From contig DATCMB010000023.1 in NCBI GenBank assembly GCA_036563615.1, forward strand, positions 124,001 through 188,000: a stretch of 64,000 bases of DNA, read 5' to 3'. Below are positions 50,936-61,400 of this stretch, piece by piece. The notes under the pieces were generated by a model. The model was given only the letters and a program-made list of their open reading frames with translations. It made no database searches and was not told the origin of the DNA. Both the position numbers and the translations under genes were made by a program. This stretch comes from Candidatus Binatia bacterium. Lineage in GTDB: Bacteria; Desulfobacterota; Binatia; UBA12015. How positions within the stretch are numbered: position 1 is the first letter of the stretch; each line of letters begins with the position of its first letter.

Positions 50936-52990
50936 TCAGCGGACCGGATCCGCGAAGCACGGCCCGCCGCCGCACACGTCGATCACCGCGCCGTCGACCT
51001 TGAGGAACTCCGACTTCTGCAAGCGCGCCTCGGGATCCGCACGCGGATCCTCGTGCGAATCCTCGCCCTCGCGCGGCGGCAGATTGACGAGCGGCGGCAC
51101 CGGCGCGCCGCTGTCCCAGATGACGATCGCCGAGCCGTGGTACGGGTACGACGGGATCGGCTCGATGCCCCAGTAGTACGGCTCGACGTAGGGCAGGCGT
51201 CCCGGCGTCACCGCGGGCTCGTGGATCCGCGCGCCGATCGTGCGCGCCTGGATGTTGGCCGCGTCGGGCGAAACCTGATGATCGCCGAAAGCGACGTGCA
51301 TCAGCACCGTGTGCGGCGGCGTGTTGGGCAGCGGATCGTCGGTCATGTGCAGCGCGTAGCCGTTCGCCTCGCCGCGATCCCAGAGCATCTGGAGCATCAG
51401 GATGCCGATGCCGCGCTCGATCTCGTCGGGGTACGCCGGATCGTAGATCGCGCGGTACGTGTCCCAGTCGACGCTGCGCTGCAGCAGGATCGAGTAGTTC
51501 ATCGCCGGGACGCCGAGCACGGCGCGCGTCCAGTCGATCGACACCGCCGTCGCGATGCCGCCCATGATCCCGCCCTGGCTGTTGCCGTCGTAGAACAGCG
51601 CCGTGCGGTCGATCACGCCCTCGCCGTTCGCCTGGAAGGCCGGGTGCGAGACCAGACCGTCGCGGTGGATCATGAGCCGCCCGAGGAAGAGCGTGTTGAG
51701 CACGCCCTGCTGCAGGCGGTCGGCCATCGTCGGGAAGTTCGAGATGTCGCCCAGCGTGACGACCGCGTTGCCGATGTCCTCCTCGGACATGCCGATCCAC
51801 TTGGTCGCGCAGAACACGAAGTTGTGCTCGTTCGCCATGCGCCGGACGTTGCCCGCGCCGACCTCGCGCTCGCTGCCGAGGAGCCCGTGTCCGTACACCG
51901 AGGGACGCGCCGGCACCGCGCTGCCGTTCGGTCCGGCGAGCGCCGCGTGCGGCACGATGCACTGGAACACCGCCTCGTACGTGCCGTTCACCTGCGGCAG
52001 GTCGCTGCCCGCGTAGTTGAAGCGCGTCCCGGGCCCGCCGTCGCCCGTCAAGTAGAGAGGCACCTCGAAGGTTCCGTACACGCGCCGGGCGACGAACTCG
52101 TCGACGTTCTCCTCGACGTTGTCGACGGTGAACCTCGGCGCCTGATCACCGAGCCGCGCGAACGCGTCGTCGCGGATGTGCAGCATGCGCTCGGTCAGGT
52201 TGCGCTGGCTCGCGACCGTGAAGTCCCAGGCGAGGAAGAGCGTCTCGTCGCGCGCCACGCCGGCCGCCTCGAGGTCGGCGAAGATGCGCTCGAAGCGGTC
52301 GCGCTGCGCCTCGACCTCGGGCACGTTCGAGATCAGCCGGTCGCGGTAGGCGCGGAACACGTCGCCCGCGTGGATCAGGTCGCCGTTCGCGTTGCGCAGG
52401 CGGCGCAGCGCGACGACGTGGCGGTGTCCCTCCTTCAGGTTGCGCGCCGGACGGATGTAGAGCACGCGCGCGTCGTCGCTCTCGACCGACGCGTCGAGCT
52501 CGGAGAAGTACGGGATGCGCTCGCCGGTGACGGTGTCGAGGATCACCGCGGGCGAGTCCTCGGCGAGCGAGCCGCCGATGTTGGCGACGCTCACGAGACC
52601 CGTGCGCTCGAGGTCGATGCCGGGAATGAAGGTCGAGATCTGCGAGCCCGGGCTGAAGCCGTCGTTGCGGTTCCACTCGGTGGTGTCGACGTGGACGCCG
52701 TCCTTGTTGCGGATCGCCGACGCACGCTCGATGTGGATGCGCAGCCCGGTGTCGGTCGACGGGTCGGGACGCGTGAAGAAGTTGCTCGGGAAGGGGAGCA
52801 AGCAGTGCCGCTGGTCGAGCGGGTCGCAGCGGTCGGGATGCTCGACGATCAGGTCGATGGTCTTGCTGGAGTCGCTGTCGCTGCAGCCGACGGCGACGAG
52901 GGTCAGCACGGCGGCGGTGAGCACGCCGGTGAGCGCGCGGAGCACGCGGTTGTCGTGCCCAAGAAACGGGCGGCAGGCTCGTTCGTTCAT
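50936..52990 (-). CDS. Large secreted alpha/beta-hydrolase-like lipoprotein
   Basis: 684-residue exported protein. LTGVLTAAVLTLVAVGC is a lipobox signal (Cys 36). The N-terminal half (residues ~50-330) is a beta-rich domain with CDPLDQRHCLLPFPSNFF near its start. The C-terminal half carries an alpha/beta-hydrolase nucleophile elbow GNSQGG with Ser 471, an acid candidate Asp 570 in AFGDHQVS, and HG-type oxyanion segment SVYGHGLLGSE. It resembles large bacterial lipases/esterases with an N-terminal virulence-factor-lipase-like domain. Probably degrades an ester or acts at the cell surface. Confidence 0.75.
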   Translation of the reverse strand: MNERACRPFLGHDNRVLRALTGVLTAAVLTLVAVGCSDSDSSKTIDLIVEHPDRCDPLDQRHCLLPFPSNFFTRPDPSTDTGLRIHIERASAIRNKDGVHVDTTEWNRNDGFSPGSQISTFIPGIDLERTGLVSVANIGGSLAEDSPAVILDTVTGERIPYFSELDASVESDDARVLYIRPARNLKEGHRHVVALRRLRNANGDLIHAGDVFRAYRDRLISNVPEVEAQRDRFERIFADLEAAGVARDETLFLAWDFTVASQRNLTERMLHIRDDAFARLGDQAPRFTVDNVEENVDEFVARRVYGTFEVPLYLTGDGGPGTRFNYAGSDLPQVNGTYEAVFQCIVPHAALAGPNGSAVPARPSVYGHGLLGSEREVGAGNVRRMANEHNFVFCATKWIGMSEEDIGNAVVTLGDISNFPTMADRLQQGVLNTLFLGRLMIHRDGLVSHPAFQANGEGVIDRTALFYDGNSQGGIMGGIATAVSIDWTRAVLGVPAMNYSILLQRSVDWDTYRAIYDPAYPDEIERGIGILMLQMLWDRGEANGYALHMTDDPLPNTPPHTVLMHVAFGDHQVSPDAANIQARTIGARIHEPAVTPGRLPYVEPYYWGIEPIPSYPYHGSAIVIWDSGAPVPPLVNLPPREGEDSHEDPRADPEARLQKSEFLKVDGAVIDVCGGGPCFADPVR

Positions 52991-53138
52991 CCCGCCCTCA
53001 TACCCGGGTCGGGGCCAGGGGCGCCAGCCGAATAGCGTAGGGCCTCGCGCGTTGACTCGAAGGACGCGGCGGGCGAAGAGCGGTCCATCAGCCTCGGTTC
53101 AAGGGCGCGAGCCCCGCGGCCGTAGGATCAGGTTGGCG

Positions 53139-54089
53139 GTGGAGGTGGCACGGCCGGTGGAGAGGTCCCGAATCGCAGCGTTCGGCGTCGCGACGCTGCT
53201 CGCGATTTGCCTGCTGGTCGCGAGCCCGCGCCCGGCCGCCGCGCAGGTCGACCCCGACGAGGGGCTCGACGTGTCGGTGAACTACGTCTACGCGGCGCAG
53301 CTCGGCTTCGGCGGCTACCGGGTGGGCGGGCTCTCGGTGAACGTGTTCTCGCTTCCGCTCCAGTACGTGCTGCACGACGTGCTCTTCGACTGGCGGCTGC
53401 GCATCCACTTCCCGATCCAGTACGGCGACTACGACTTCAAGGGGACCTTCGTCTTCGACGACGAGGCCTTCGGCCTGCGCGCGAGCCAGCACACGCTCAG
53501 CGCCGAGCCCAAGCTCAAGCTCGAGATCCCGGTGCTCGACTGGTGGACGGTGTCGATGATCGGCGCCTGGGGCTTCGGCGGAACCTTCGACACGCGCGTC
53601 TACGTCCGCGACCAAGGTGGACCTTGGCAGCGCTTTCGCGAGCTCGAAGACGACGTTTGGTACTACACCTACCAGGTCGGCGTGAGCAGCCTCATGCAGA
53701 CGCAGGTCGACCGCTGGACCCTCGGCCTCGGCAACGCGTTCATCTACGCCGGCACGGCGGACTTCACGAGCGATCCCGACGCCGAGGCCTACGGCGCGCT
53801 CGAGACCGGCGTCGAGGCGCGTCACCCGCTGGGCTTCAAGGTGTGGGACTACGAGCCCGACGCGAGCCTGTTCTTCATCTGGTACTACTTCACGCCGAGC
53901 CTCGAGTTCACCCGCGTCCAGCAGGCGTCGCTGCGGGTCGACAACGTCTACGAGGTCGGCATCTCGATCGGCGCCGACCCGTCGACGCCGTTTCAGCTGC
54001 CGGTCCTCGGCAACCCGCGCATCGGCATCAGCTACCGCGTCGGCAATGACCTCGACGCGATCCGCTTGAACTTCGGCTTCCCGTTCTGA
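53139..54089 (+). CDS. Outer-membrane beta-barrel protein
   Basis: About 316-residue exported protein. A signal peptide AAFGVATLLAICLLVASPRPAAAQ is followed by alternating aromatic/polar strands, for example LQYVLHDVLFDWRLRIHFPI, WWTVSMIGAWGFGGTF, WYYTYQVGVSSLMQTQV and SLFFIWYYFTPSLEFTRV. It ends with RIGISYRVGNDLDAIRLNFG then FPF; the terminal Phe is typical of beta-barrels inserted by BamA. No family name is assigned. GTG 53139 is given as start, but GTG at 53145 or 53157 (nearer a GGAGG) are equally possible. Function: possible porin or lipid-handling barrel. Confidence 0.75.
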   Translation: MEVARPVERSRIAAFGVATLLAICLLVASPRPAAAQVDPDEGLDVSVNYVYAAQLGFGGYRVGGLSVNVFSLPLQYVLHDVLFDWRLRIHFPIQYGDYDFKGTFVFDDEAFGLRASQHTLSAEPKLKLEIPVLDWWTVSMIGAWGFGGTFDTRVYVRDQGGPWQRFRELEDDVWYYTYQVGVSSLMQTQVDRWTLGLGNAFIYAGTADFTSDPDAEAYGALETGVEARHPLGFKVWDYEPDASLFFIWYYFTPSLEFTRVQQASLRVDNVYEVGISIGADPSTPFQLPVLGNPRIGISYRVGNDLDAIRLNFGFPF

Positions 54090-54125
54090 GCCGCGCGCGG
54101 CGCGCGCTGCGCGCGAATGCGGCGC

Positions 54126-54183
54126 GCTCAGCGGCCCGTCCCGGCTCGGCGTGGCTCGCTCGGCCTCGCTCGCTCAGCGGCCC
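54126..54183. repeat. Duplicated stop-codon region between convergent genes
   Basis: GCTCAGCGGCCC occurs at 54126-54137 and again at 54172-54183. In the second copy the TCA (54174-54176) is the stop of the Nudix gene on the minus strand. Between them are three related TGGCTCGCTC / GGCCTCGCTC blocks. The repeat fills most of the spacer between the convergent outer-membrane protein and Nudix genes. Confidence 0.6.
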
Positions 54184-54743
54184 TGCTCGCGCCGCCAGAG
54201 GTCGAGCAGGTGGAAGGCCGAGACGACCAGCGCGTGCGTGATCATCCCCTCGCGCACGAGCCGCGGGATGTCGGCGAGCGGCACGAGCTCGACCTCGGTC
54301 TCCTCGGTGGTGTCGAAGCGCGGGTCGTGCAGCTTGGTGACGCCGCGCGCGAGGAAGGTGTGCAGCACGTTGCCCTGGATCGCGGGGTTCGGGTGCAGCG
54401 CGCCGAGCGGGACGAGGTCGTCCGAGTCCCAGCCGGTCTCCTCGACCATCTCGCGACGCGCGGCCTCGCGGGGCGAGGGGTCCTCGTCGTCGACCATACC
54501 GCCCGGGATCTCGAAGGTGAAGTCGCCGACCCCGTGCCGGTACTGGCGGACCATCACCACCTCCTCCTGCGCGGTCAGCGGCACGACGTTCACCCAGTCG
54601 CACGCCTCGAGGACGAAGAAGTCGTGCTCCGAGCCGGTGCGCGGCGAGAGGCTGCGGTCGCGACGCAGCGAGAACACCCGGCAGCGGTACACCATCTCGG
54701 TGTCGAGCCGGCGCCACGGCTTGATCTTGACGGGTCGCTGCAT
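54174..54743 (-). CDS. Nudix hydrolase, ADP-ribose-pyrophosphatase type
   Basis: 189-residue Nudix enzyme hydrolysing a nucleoside diphosphate linked to another moiety, most likely ADP-ribose. The Nudix box is GGMVDDEDPSPREAARREMV followed by EETGW (residues 81-105), complete with the REx2EExG metal-binding core. EEVVMVRQYRHGVGDFTFEI just before it is typical of ADPRase members, as is PNPAIQGNVLHTFLARGV. It starts at ATG 54743, 17 bases after the CoA-binding gene ends. Confidence 0.9.
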   Translation of the reverse strand: MQRPVKIKPWRRLDTEMVYRCRVFSLRRDRSLSPRTGSEHDFFVLEACDWVNVVPLTAQEEVVMVRQYRHGVGDFTFEIPGGMVDDEDPSPREAARREMVEETGWDSDDLVPLGALHPNPAIQGNVLHTFLARGVTKLHDPRFDTTEETEVELVPLADIPRLVREGMITHALVVSAFHLLDLWRREQGR

Positions 54744-54760
54744 GTCGCGGGAACGAGCGG

Positions 54761-55183
54761 TCAGAAGAGACGACGGTACTCGATGGCAGGGCAGCGGTCC
54801 ATGACCACCGTCAGGCCCGCCGCGCGCGCCCGCTCGGCCGCCGCGACGTCGATCACGCCGAGCTGCAGCCACAGGATCTTCGCGCCGATCGCGAGCGCGT
54901 CGTCGACCACGCCGGCGACGAACTCCGGACGGCGGAAGACGTCGACCATCTCGACCGGCTCCGGCACGTCGCGCAGGCTCGGGTAGCACGTCTCGCCGAG
55001 CAACGAGGTCTCCATCGGGTTCACCGGGATGACCCGGTGCCCGCGCTGCTGCAGCAGGCGCGCGATGCGGTGGCTGTCGCGCGACGGATCCGCCGAGCAG
55101 CCGACGACCGCCACGGTGCGCGGCGTGGCGAGGATGTCGCGGATGACGTCGTCCGGCGGGTTCTCGAAGCGCGACGCGCTCAC
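54761..55183 (-). CDS. CoA-binding domain protein (YccU-like)
   Basis: 140-residue single-domain Rossmann protein of the CoA_binding family. TVAVVGCSADPSRDSHRIAR (dinucleotide/CoA loop), VIPVNPMETSLLGETCYPSL, VEMVDVFRRPEFVAGVVDDA and AKILWLQLGVIDVAAAERAR, with VVMDRCPAIEYRRLF at the end, match YccU-type proteins. The GTG at 55183 with upstream GAGGATGGCGAG is the preferred start. Function unknown; binds CoA or a nucleotide. Confidence 0.9.
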   Translation of the reverse strand: MSASRFENPPDDVIRDILATPRTVAVVGCSADPSRDSHRIARLLQQRGHRVIPVNPMETSLLGETCYPSLRDVPEPVEMVDVFRRPEFVAGVVDDALAIGAKILWLQLGVIDVAAAERARAAGLTVVMDRCPAIEYRRLF

Positions 55184-55305
55184 CTCGCCATCCTCCGGTT
55201 GCAGGCTGCACGACGCAAGCGTCGCCCGCGCGTGAACGCTGCGCTCCTCGCGTCGCGGCGCAAAATCCCCTTGAGCCATGAAATATCGCGCCGTAAACGA
55301 CGTCT

Positions 55306-56643
55306 GTGAGCGCCGTGACTCCCCGACGCAGCAACGTTCTGGGATCGGCGATCCTCGCCGTGCTGCTCGGCTGCGCGCTCGCCGCGTGCGAGATGCGCAA
55401 GGCGCCCCGCAGCGCGCCCCCCGACGTGATCCTGATCGTCGTCGATTCGCTGCGCGCCGATCGCGTGCGTCGCGCGCTCGACGGCGACGGTCGCATGCCG
55501 AACCTCGCTCGCTTCGCCGAGGACGCGGTGGTCTACGAGCGCGCGACCAGCCCCGCGACCTGGTGCGTCCCCGCGCACGCGGCGCTCTTCACCGGACGCT
55601 GGCCCTCGTTCCACGGCGCCGAGCGCCGGTTCCGCGACGGCGAGGAGTGGGTCGCGCCGATCGACGCCGAGGCGCGGACGCTCGCCGAGCTGCTGCGGGA
55701 GCGCGGCATGCGCACCGCGGCGTTCGTGCCCGGGCGCACCGATCTCGCGAGCACCCTGGGCTTCGACCGCGGCTTCGACGACTGGGTCGACGACGCGCGG
55801 CTCGCGCAGTCCGCGGGCTTCGTCCCGGCGATCGCGCGCTGGCTCGCGCTGCGTCCGGGGCCGGTGTTCCTGCTGGTCGGCATCGACGACCTCCGTCGCG
55901 CCAAGGTGCCGGCCGAGGGAGGCGGTCTGCAGCTCGTGTCGCGCGCCGAGCTCACCAACCTGCGCGCCCGTCACGGCGGCATCTCGGACCAGGAGCGGCT
56001 CGAGCTGGCCGAGTCCTACGACTCCGGTCTCGAAGCGGTCGACCGCACGATCGGCGAGCTGCTCGGCGCGCTGCAGGCCGAGGGTCGCTACGCGGACGCG
56101 CTGATCATCGTCACCGCCGACCACGGCGAGCTGCTCGGCGAGCAGAACCTCGTCGGACACGGCTGGCCGCCGTACGAGGGCGCGGTCAACGTCCCGCTCA
56201 TCGTCAAGTATCCGCGCGGCGAGCGCGCCGGCGAGCGCGTCGACCGCCGTATCTCGGCGCTCGGCATCTTCGCGACGGTGCTCGAGCAGGTCGACGTGCC
56301 GCTGCCCGACGGCGCCCAGGCGCGGCCGCTCGACGACCGTCATCCGGTGTGGGTCGAGGACGTCGACCGGCAGGGGCGCAGGCTGCGCGCGGGCTACGAC
56401 GGCCTGCGCAAGAAGATCATCCGCGTCACCGACGGCGAGCAGATCGACATCGCCTGCGTCTACGACATGTACAACGATGCGGAGGAGCGCCGACCGGAAT
56501 GCGGCGGACCCGAGGGGCCGCTGCACGGCGCGATGGCGTCGTTCAGCCAGAAGCCGCGCCCGGGGCAGCCGTCGAGCGGCCTCGCGCGCGCCGGCGACGA
56601 GCGTAGGAACCCCCCGGAGCGCCCCGAGCGCGCGCCCAACTGA
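55306..56643 (+). CDS. Sulfatase-fold lipoprotein with altered active-site motif
   Basis: 445-residue alkaline-phosphatase-superfamily protein. Lipobox signal AILAVLLGCALAAC (Cys 28), then PPDVILIVVDSLRADRVRR with the metal-binding Asp pair region. The usual C/S-x-P-x-R maturation motif reads ATWCVPAHAALFTGRWPSFH: the Cys is present but the Arg is His, as in WT/C-x-P-S/A-H variants of the family. The second metal site is ALIIVTADHGELLGEQNLVG with HGWPPYEGAVNVPLIVKYPR. Formylglycine conversion is doubtful, so it may be a phosphodiesterase or phosphoglycan transferase. It leads the glycosyltransferase block. Confidence 0.83.
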   Translation: MSAVTPRRSNVLGSAILAVLLGCALAACEMRKAPRSAPPDVILIVVDSLRADRVRRALDGDGRMPNLARFAEDAVVYERATSPATWCVPAHAALFTGRWPSFHGAERRFRDGEEWVAPIDAEARTLAELLRERGMRTAAFVPGRTDLASTLGFDRGFDDWVDDARLAQSAGFVPAIARWLALRPGPVFLLVGIDDLRRAKVPAEGGGLQLVSRAELTNLRARHGGISDQERLELAESYDSGLEAVDRTIGELLGALQAEGRYADALIIVTADHGELLGEQNLVGHGWPPYEGAVNVPLIVKYPRGERAGERVDRRISALGIFATVLEQVDVPLPDGAQARPLDDRHPVWVEDVDRQGRRLRAGYDGLRKKIIRVTDGEQIDIACVYDMYNDAEERRPECGGPEGPLHGAMASFSQKPRPGQPSSGLARAGDERRNPPERPERAPN

Positions 56644-56702
56644 CGTTCTTCGCCGCCCCGTGCCGCTCTGCTAACAGCCTCGGCGGGGGCTCTCCGGAAG
56701 AC

Positions 56703-58463
56703 ATGCGCGTCCTCTTCGTCAGCGGCATCGACGGCTTCTGCCACCGCTACCAGGTCCTGCACCGCGCCGCCCAGGTGAAGGCCCACGGCGGCGACGCGAC
56801 CGTGCGCCACTTTGCCGATCCACGTATCGGCGAGGAGCTCGAGCGCCACGACGTGCTCTTCCTTTATCGTGTGCCGACGACGCCGGCGGTTCGCACGACG
56901 CAGGAGCGGGCGCGCGCCCTCGGCATCCCCGTGGTCGGCGCGATCGACGACCTGATCTTCGTCGACGATCCGGACTTCCTGCCCGCGCTCGACCACCTGC
57001 CGGAGGACGAGCGCACGCTGTGGCGGGCGGGCGTGCGTCGCTACCGCGCGACGCTCGAGGGCTGCGACGCGTTCGTCGCCCCGACCGAGCCGCTGCGGGA
57101 CGTCGCCGCGAGCCTCGGCTGGAACGCGCACCTGCACCGCAACTCGGTCTCGCCGGCCGAGCTCGCGCTCGCGGACCGGGCGCGCGCGTCGGCGCCGGCT
57201 CGCGAAGCCGGCGCGACGACGCTCGGCTACTTCAGCGGCACGCCGTCGCACGACGCGGATCTCGCGGTCGTCGCGCCGGCGCTCGCCGAGCTGCTGGCGA
57301 CGGACGCGAGCCTGCGCTTGCTGATCGTCGGACCGGTCGCGCTGCCCGACGCGCTCGCGCCGTTCGCGGCGCGGATCGAGCGCCGGCCGCTCGTCGCGTG
57401 GCACGAGCTGCCGGCCGAGATGGCGCGCGCCGACGTCTGCCTGGCGCCGCTCGCGCTCGAGCGCCGCTTCGCTCGGGCCAAGGGGGAGATCAAGTACCTC
57501 GAGGCCGCGGCGCTCGGCGTGCCGACGGTCGCGAGCCCGTCGGCCGCGTACCGCCACGCGATCGCGGACGGCGCGAACGGCAGGCTCGCGTCGAGCGTCG
57601 CGGAGTGGTGCGCGGCGCTCGCCGAGCTCGCGCGCGACCCCGCGCTGCGCGCGCGCCTCGGTCGCACGGCGCGCGCCGACCTCGAGCAGCGCTTCGGCGA
57701 GCGCTCGCGCGGCGCCGAGCTGATGGAGCTGCTCGCGCGCATCCGCGCGGACGTGCGCCGTGGCCGTCGCACCACGCGCGCCATCGCCGCGGCCGCCGAC
57801 GCGTTCGACGCCGAACCGCCGGCGCGCGTCGCGCTCGAGGGGGACGCCTGCCCGGCCTTCCCGGTCGCCTCGCTCGACGACGTCTCGCCGCCGCTCGGGC
57901 ACGGAAGCCGCCTCGTGCAGCGCTTCCGCGTCGCGGTCGCGGGGCTCGAGCGGGTCGACGTCCACGCCGTGACCTACGGCCAGCGGCTCGACCACCATCT
58001 GCGCCTCGTGCTGCGCCGCGACGACGGCACGGTCGCCGCGCAGGCCGTCCTGCCCGCGGGCGAGGCGCCGGACCGGGGCTGGCTCGCGCTCGACCTCGAG
58101 CGTCCGGAGCAGGCGTCGCGCGGGCGGGTCTACGCGCTCGTGCTCGAGGCGGACGGCGCCGGCACGGGCAACGCGCTGTCGTTCGGCGCGACGCACGCGT
58201 TCTGGCCGAGCGACGCGCACGCGGGCGCGGGCGCATCCGCGGGCGCCGCTGCGGGCGAGACGGCGGTCGCCGGGCTCGTCGGCGCCGCGGAGCTCGACGG
58301 CGCGCCGCTTCCGGTCGCGCTCGTCCTGCGCGGCTTCGCGCGCTGGCGCGACGCGCTCGCCGACGGTCGCGGCGGCGCCTCCGTGTCGCGGCTTGCGAAG
58401 GCGCCGAGCGCGGTGCGCGCGCGCTGGCACGTCCCGTACGCTGCGGAGGTCGCGTTGCGATGA
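56703..58463 (+). CDS. GT4-type glycosyltransferase with C-terminal beta-domain
   Basis: 586-residue protein. Residues 1-~350 form a GT-B fold: MRVLFVSGIDGFCHRYQVLH, GIPVVGAIDDLIFVDDP, TTLGYFSGTPSHDADLAVVA (start of the donor domain) and ARAKGEIKYLEAAALGVPTV, a form of the GT4 EX7E region. Residues ~376-586 form an added beta-sandwich-like domain (RLVQRFRVAVAGLERVDVHA, GRVYALVLEADGAGTGNALS). The stop overlaps the next gene's start (ATGA). The N-terminal half is closely similar to the second half of that gene. Sugar and acceptor unknown. Confidence 0.85.
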   Translation: MRVLFVSGIDGFCHRYQVLHRAAQVKAHGGDATVRHFADPRIGEELERHDVLFLYRVPTTPAVRTTQERARALGIPVVGAIDDLIFVDDPDFLPALDHLPEDERTLWRAGVRRYRATLEGCDAFVAPTEPLRDVAASLGWNAHLHRNSVSPAELALADRARASAPAREAGATTLGYFSGTPSHDADLAVVAPALAELLATDASLRLLIVGPVALPDALAPFAARIERRPLVAWHELPAEMARADVCLAPLALERRFARAKGEIKYLEAAALGVPTVASPSAAYRHAIADGANGRLASSVAEWCAALAELARDPALRARLGRTARADLEQRFGERSRGAELMELLARIRADVRRGRRTTRAIAAAADAFDAEPPARVALEGDACPAFPVASLDDVSPPLGHGSRLVQRFRVAVAGLERVDVHAVTYGQRLDHHLRLVLRRDDGTVAAQAVLPAGEAPDRGWLALDLERPEQASRGRVYALVLEADGAGTGNALSFGATHAFWPSDAHAGAGASAGAAAGETAVAGLVGAAELDGAPLPVALVLRGFARWRDALADGRGGASVSRLAKAPSAVRARWHVPYAAEVALR

Positions 58464-61400
58464 AGATCGCGCAGGCGATCGCGCTCTACCTGCCGGAGTT
58501 CCAGGGCGGGGCGACGCTCGTGTGCGACCGCTTGTCGCGCGCGCTCGCGGCGCGCGGTCACACCGTCGAGATCTTCAGCGGCCGCACCACCGCGGCGGAG
58601 CCGCTCGGCGCGCTCAAGCGCGACATGGTCGGGCCGTTTCTCACCTGGCGGGTGAACCTCGGCGGCGCGTTCCATCCCTGGTCGCGCGAGAACTGGGACA
58701 ACCCGGTCGCGAGCGAGTCCTTCGCCGAGTTCCTCGCGGCGACGCGGCCCGACGTCGTGCACGCGCACAGCCTGCAAGGGCTCGGCGTCGGCGTCATCGA
58801 GGCGGCGCGACAGGCCGGCGTCCCCGTCGTCCTCACCATGCACGACTGGTGGTGGCTCTGCCCGTGCCTCTTCCGGCTGTCGCCGGCGGGGAAGATCTGC
58901 TCGCCGATCGTGCGCCCGGGCGGCTGCACGGGGATTCCGGACGGCGTCGACCTCGAGGAGCGGCGCGCGCGGCTCTTCGCCGTGCTCGAGCACGTCGATC
59001 AGATCCTGACGCCGTCCGCGTACCTGCGCGACAGCCTGATCATGAACGGCCTCGACGCGCGGCGCATCGCGGTGCAGGAGAACGGCACGCCGCGTCCGGG
59101 CGACGCGGCGCCCGAGCGTCGGCCGCGCGATCCCGCGGCGCCGCTGCGCGCGGTGTTCATCGGCGGCGCGGGCAACCGCGAGAAGGGGCTCGAGGTCCTG
59201 CTCGAGGCCGCGTGCGCGCTGCCCGAGGGCATCGTCGTGCACGCCTACGCCGTGCGCGAGGACGAGATCGCGCCGTACGCGGATCGTCTGAACGGGCGGC
59301 TCGTGTGCCATCCGCCGTTTGCCGCGTCGACGCTCGACCACGTGCTGGCCGACGCCGACGTGCTCGTCCTGCCCTCGCTGATGCGCGAGTCGTTCTCGCT
59401 GGTCGTGCGCGAGGCGCTGATCCGCGGCGTGCCGGTGGTGACCAGCGACTGCGGCGGCCCCGAGGAGGTCGTGCGCGACGGCGAGAACGGCCTCGTCGTG
59501 CCGTCCGGGGTGCCGGCGGCGCTCACCGCGGCGCTGGTGCGGCTGCGCAACGAGCCGGGGCTGCTCGAGCGTCTGGCGTCCGCGCCGTGCCCGCAGCTCG
59601 CAACGGTCGAGGAGCAGGCGGCCGACGCCGAGCGGCTCTACGAGCACGTCGTGCGCCGCTCGCGCGAGCGCCGCGCGAGCGAGACCGAGGTCGAGCGCGA
59701 CGAGTTCGGCGCACGCCGGCTGCTGCGTCGGCTCCTCGCGCTGCGCTCGCTGCTGTCGCTGCGGCCGTCGCAGCCGCAGGCTGCCGTGCAGGAGGCGCAG
59801 GAAGCGCACGGTGCGGAGCACGCGAAGGCCGCGCAGGAAGCGCCGGCTGCGTCGACGCCGACGCCTGCGTCCGACGCCGCTGCGCCGTCGCGCGCCGACG
59901 CCCCGGCTGCGACGCGCGCCGCGTCGCCGCGTGCGCCGACGCCGCCGCGCTTCGGCGCCGGGCGCCGCGTCTTGTTCTTGACGGGGATCGACGGCGCGCC
60001 GCTGCGCTATCGCGTCTGGCACCTCGCCGAGCAGCTCGCCAACGCTGGTATCGAGAGCGCCGCGCTCTACCATTCCGACGAGCGCGCGCTCGCCGCGGCG
60101 CGCGAGGCCGACCTGATCGTGCTGTTCCGCGCGCCGTACAGCGTCAGCGTCGCGGCGGTGGTGGCGGAAGCGCGGCGACGCCGTATCCCGGTCGTGTTCT
60201 CGGTCGACGACCTGGTGTTCCGTCCCGACGCGCTCGCCGACGCGCCGGCGCTCGACCACCCGCGTCCGGAGATCGTCGCGGGCTTCAAGCAGAGCGTCGA
60301 GGCCTATGCGCGCAGCTTCGCCGCGGCCGACTACTTCCTCGGCAGCACCGAGGAGCTGGTGCGCGCCGCGACCGACGCCGGCGCGATCGCGTTCCTGCAC
60401 CGCAACGGCCTCGGCAGCGCGCTGCTCGCGTGCGCCGAGAATGCGCGCGCCACGGCGCTCGCGACGCGCATCCACGCGGCGTCGAACGGCAGCGGCCCGC
60501 ACCCGGTACGGCTCGGCTTCCTCTCGGGCACCGACACGCACGACCGCGACCTCGCCGCGATCGCAGCCCCGCTCGCGCGCGTCCTCGAGCGCATGCCGCA
60601 CGTCAGCCTGGTGATCGGCGGTCCGGTGCGCGTGCCGGAGGTGCTCGAGCGCTTCGGCGAGCGCATCGAGCGCTGGCCGTTCGTCGCCTGGAGCGACCTC
60701 GCCGAGCGCGTCGCGCGCCTCGACGTCAACCTCGCGCCGCTCGAGCTGCCGAGCGTGTTCAACCAGGCGAAGAGCGAGGTCAAGTATCTCGAGGCGGGCG
60801 CGGTGCAGGTGCCGACGGTGGCGAGCGCGAGCGACGCCTTCCGCATCGCGCTGCACGGCGGCGCGACCGGCGTTCTCGCCCGCGACGAGCACGAGTGGGA
60901 GAGGGCGCTCGAGGACCTGATCGTGCGCCACGAGCTGCGCGCGACCTTCGGACGCAGCGCGCGGCGCGACGTCTACCGTCGTTACACCCCGCTCGTGCAG
61001 GAGAACGAGCTGCGCGCGATCCTCGACGAGATCGCGGCGCGCGGCGCGTGGCGCGAGGGCCCGGCGCCGTCGCCGATCCCGATGGAGGCGGGTGGCGGCT
61101 CGTCGGTGGCGCTCGAGCCGCCGGCCGCGCGCTACGACGTGTATCAACTCGACGCGGAGTACGGCGGCCCGCTGCGTCCGGGGCGCGAGGTCGAGCAGGC
61201 GTTCGTCTGCCGTGACGACGGCCTGCGGCGGATCGACGTGCTTGTCGGCACGTACGCGCGGCGCAACCAGCACAAGATCGTGCTCGAGGTGTTCGACGAG
61301 GACGGCGTCGTGCGCGGACGGCGCGAGATCGCCGCGGCGAAGCTCGTCGACCGCTCGTTCGTCTCGGTGTCGCTCGCCGAGCCCGCCGAGGACTCCGCGG

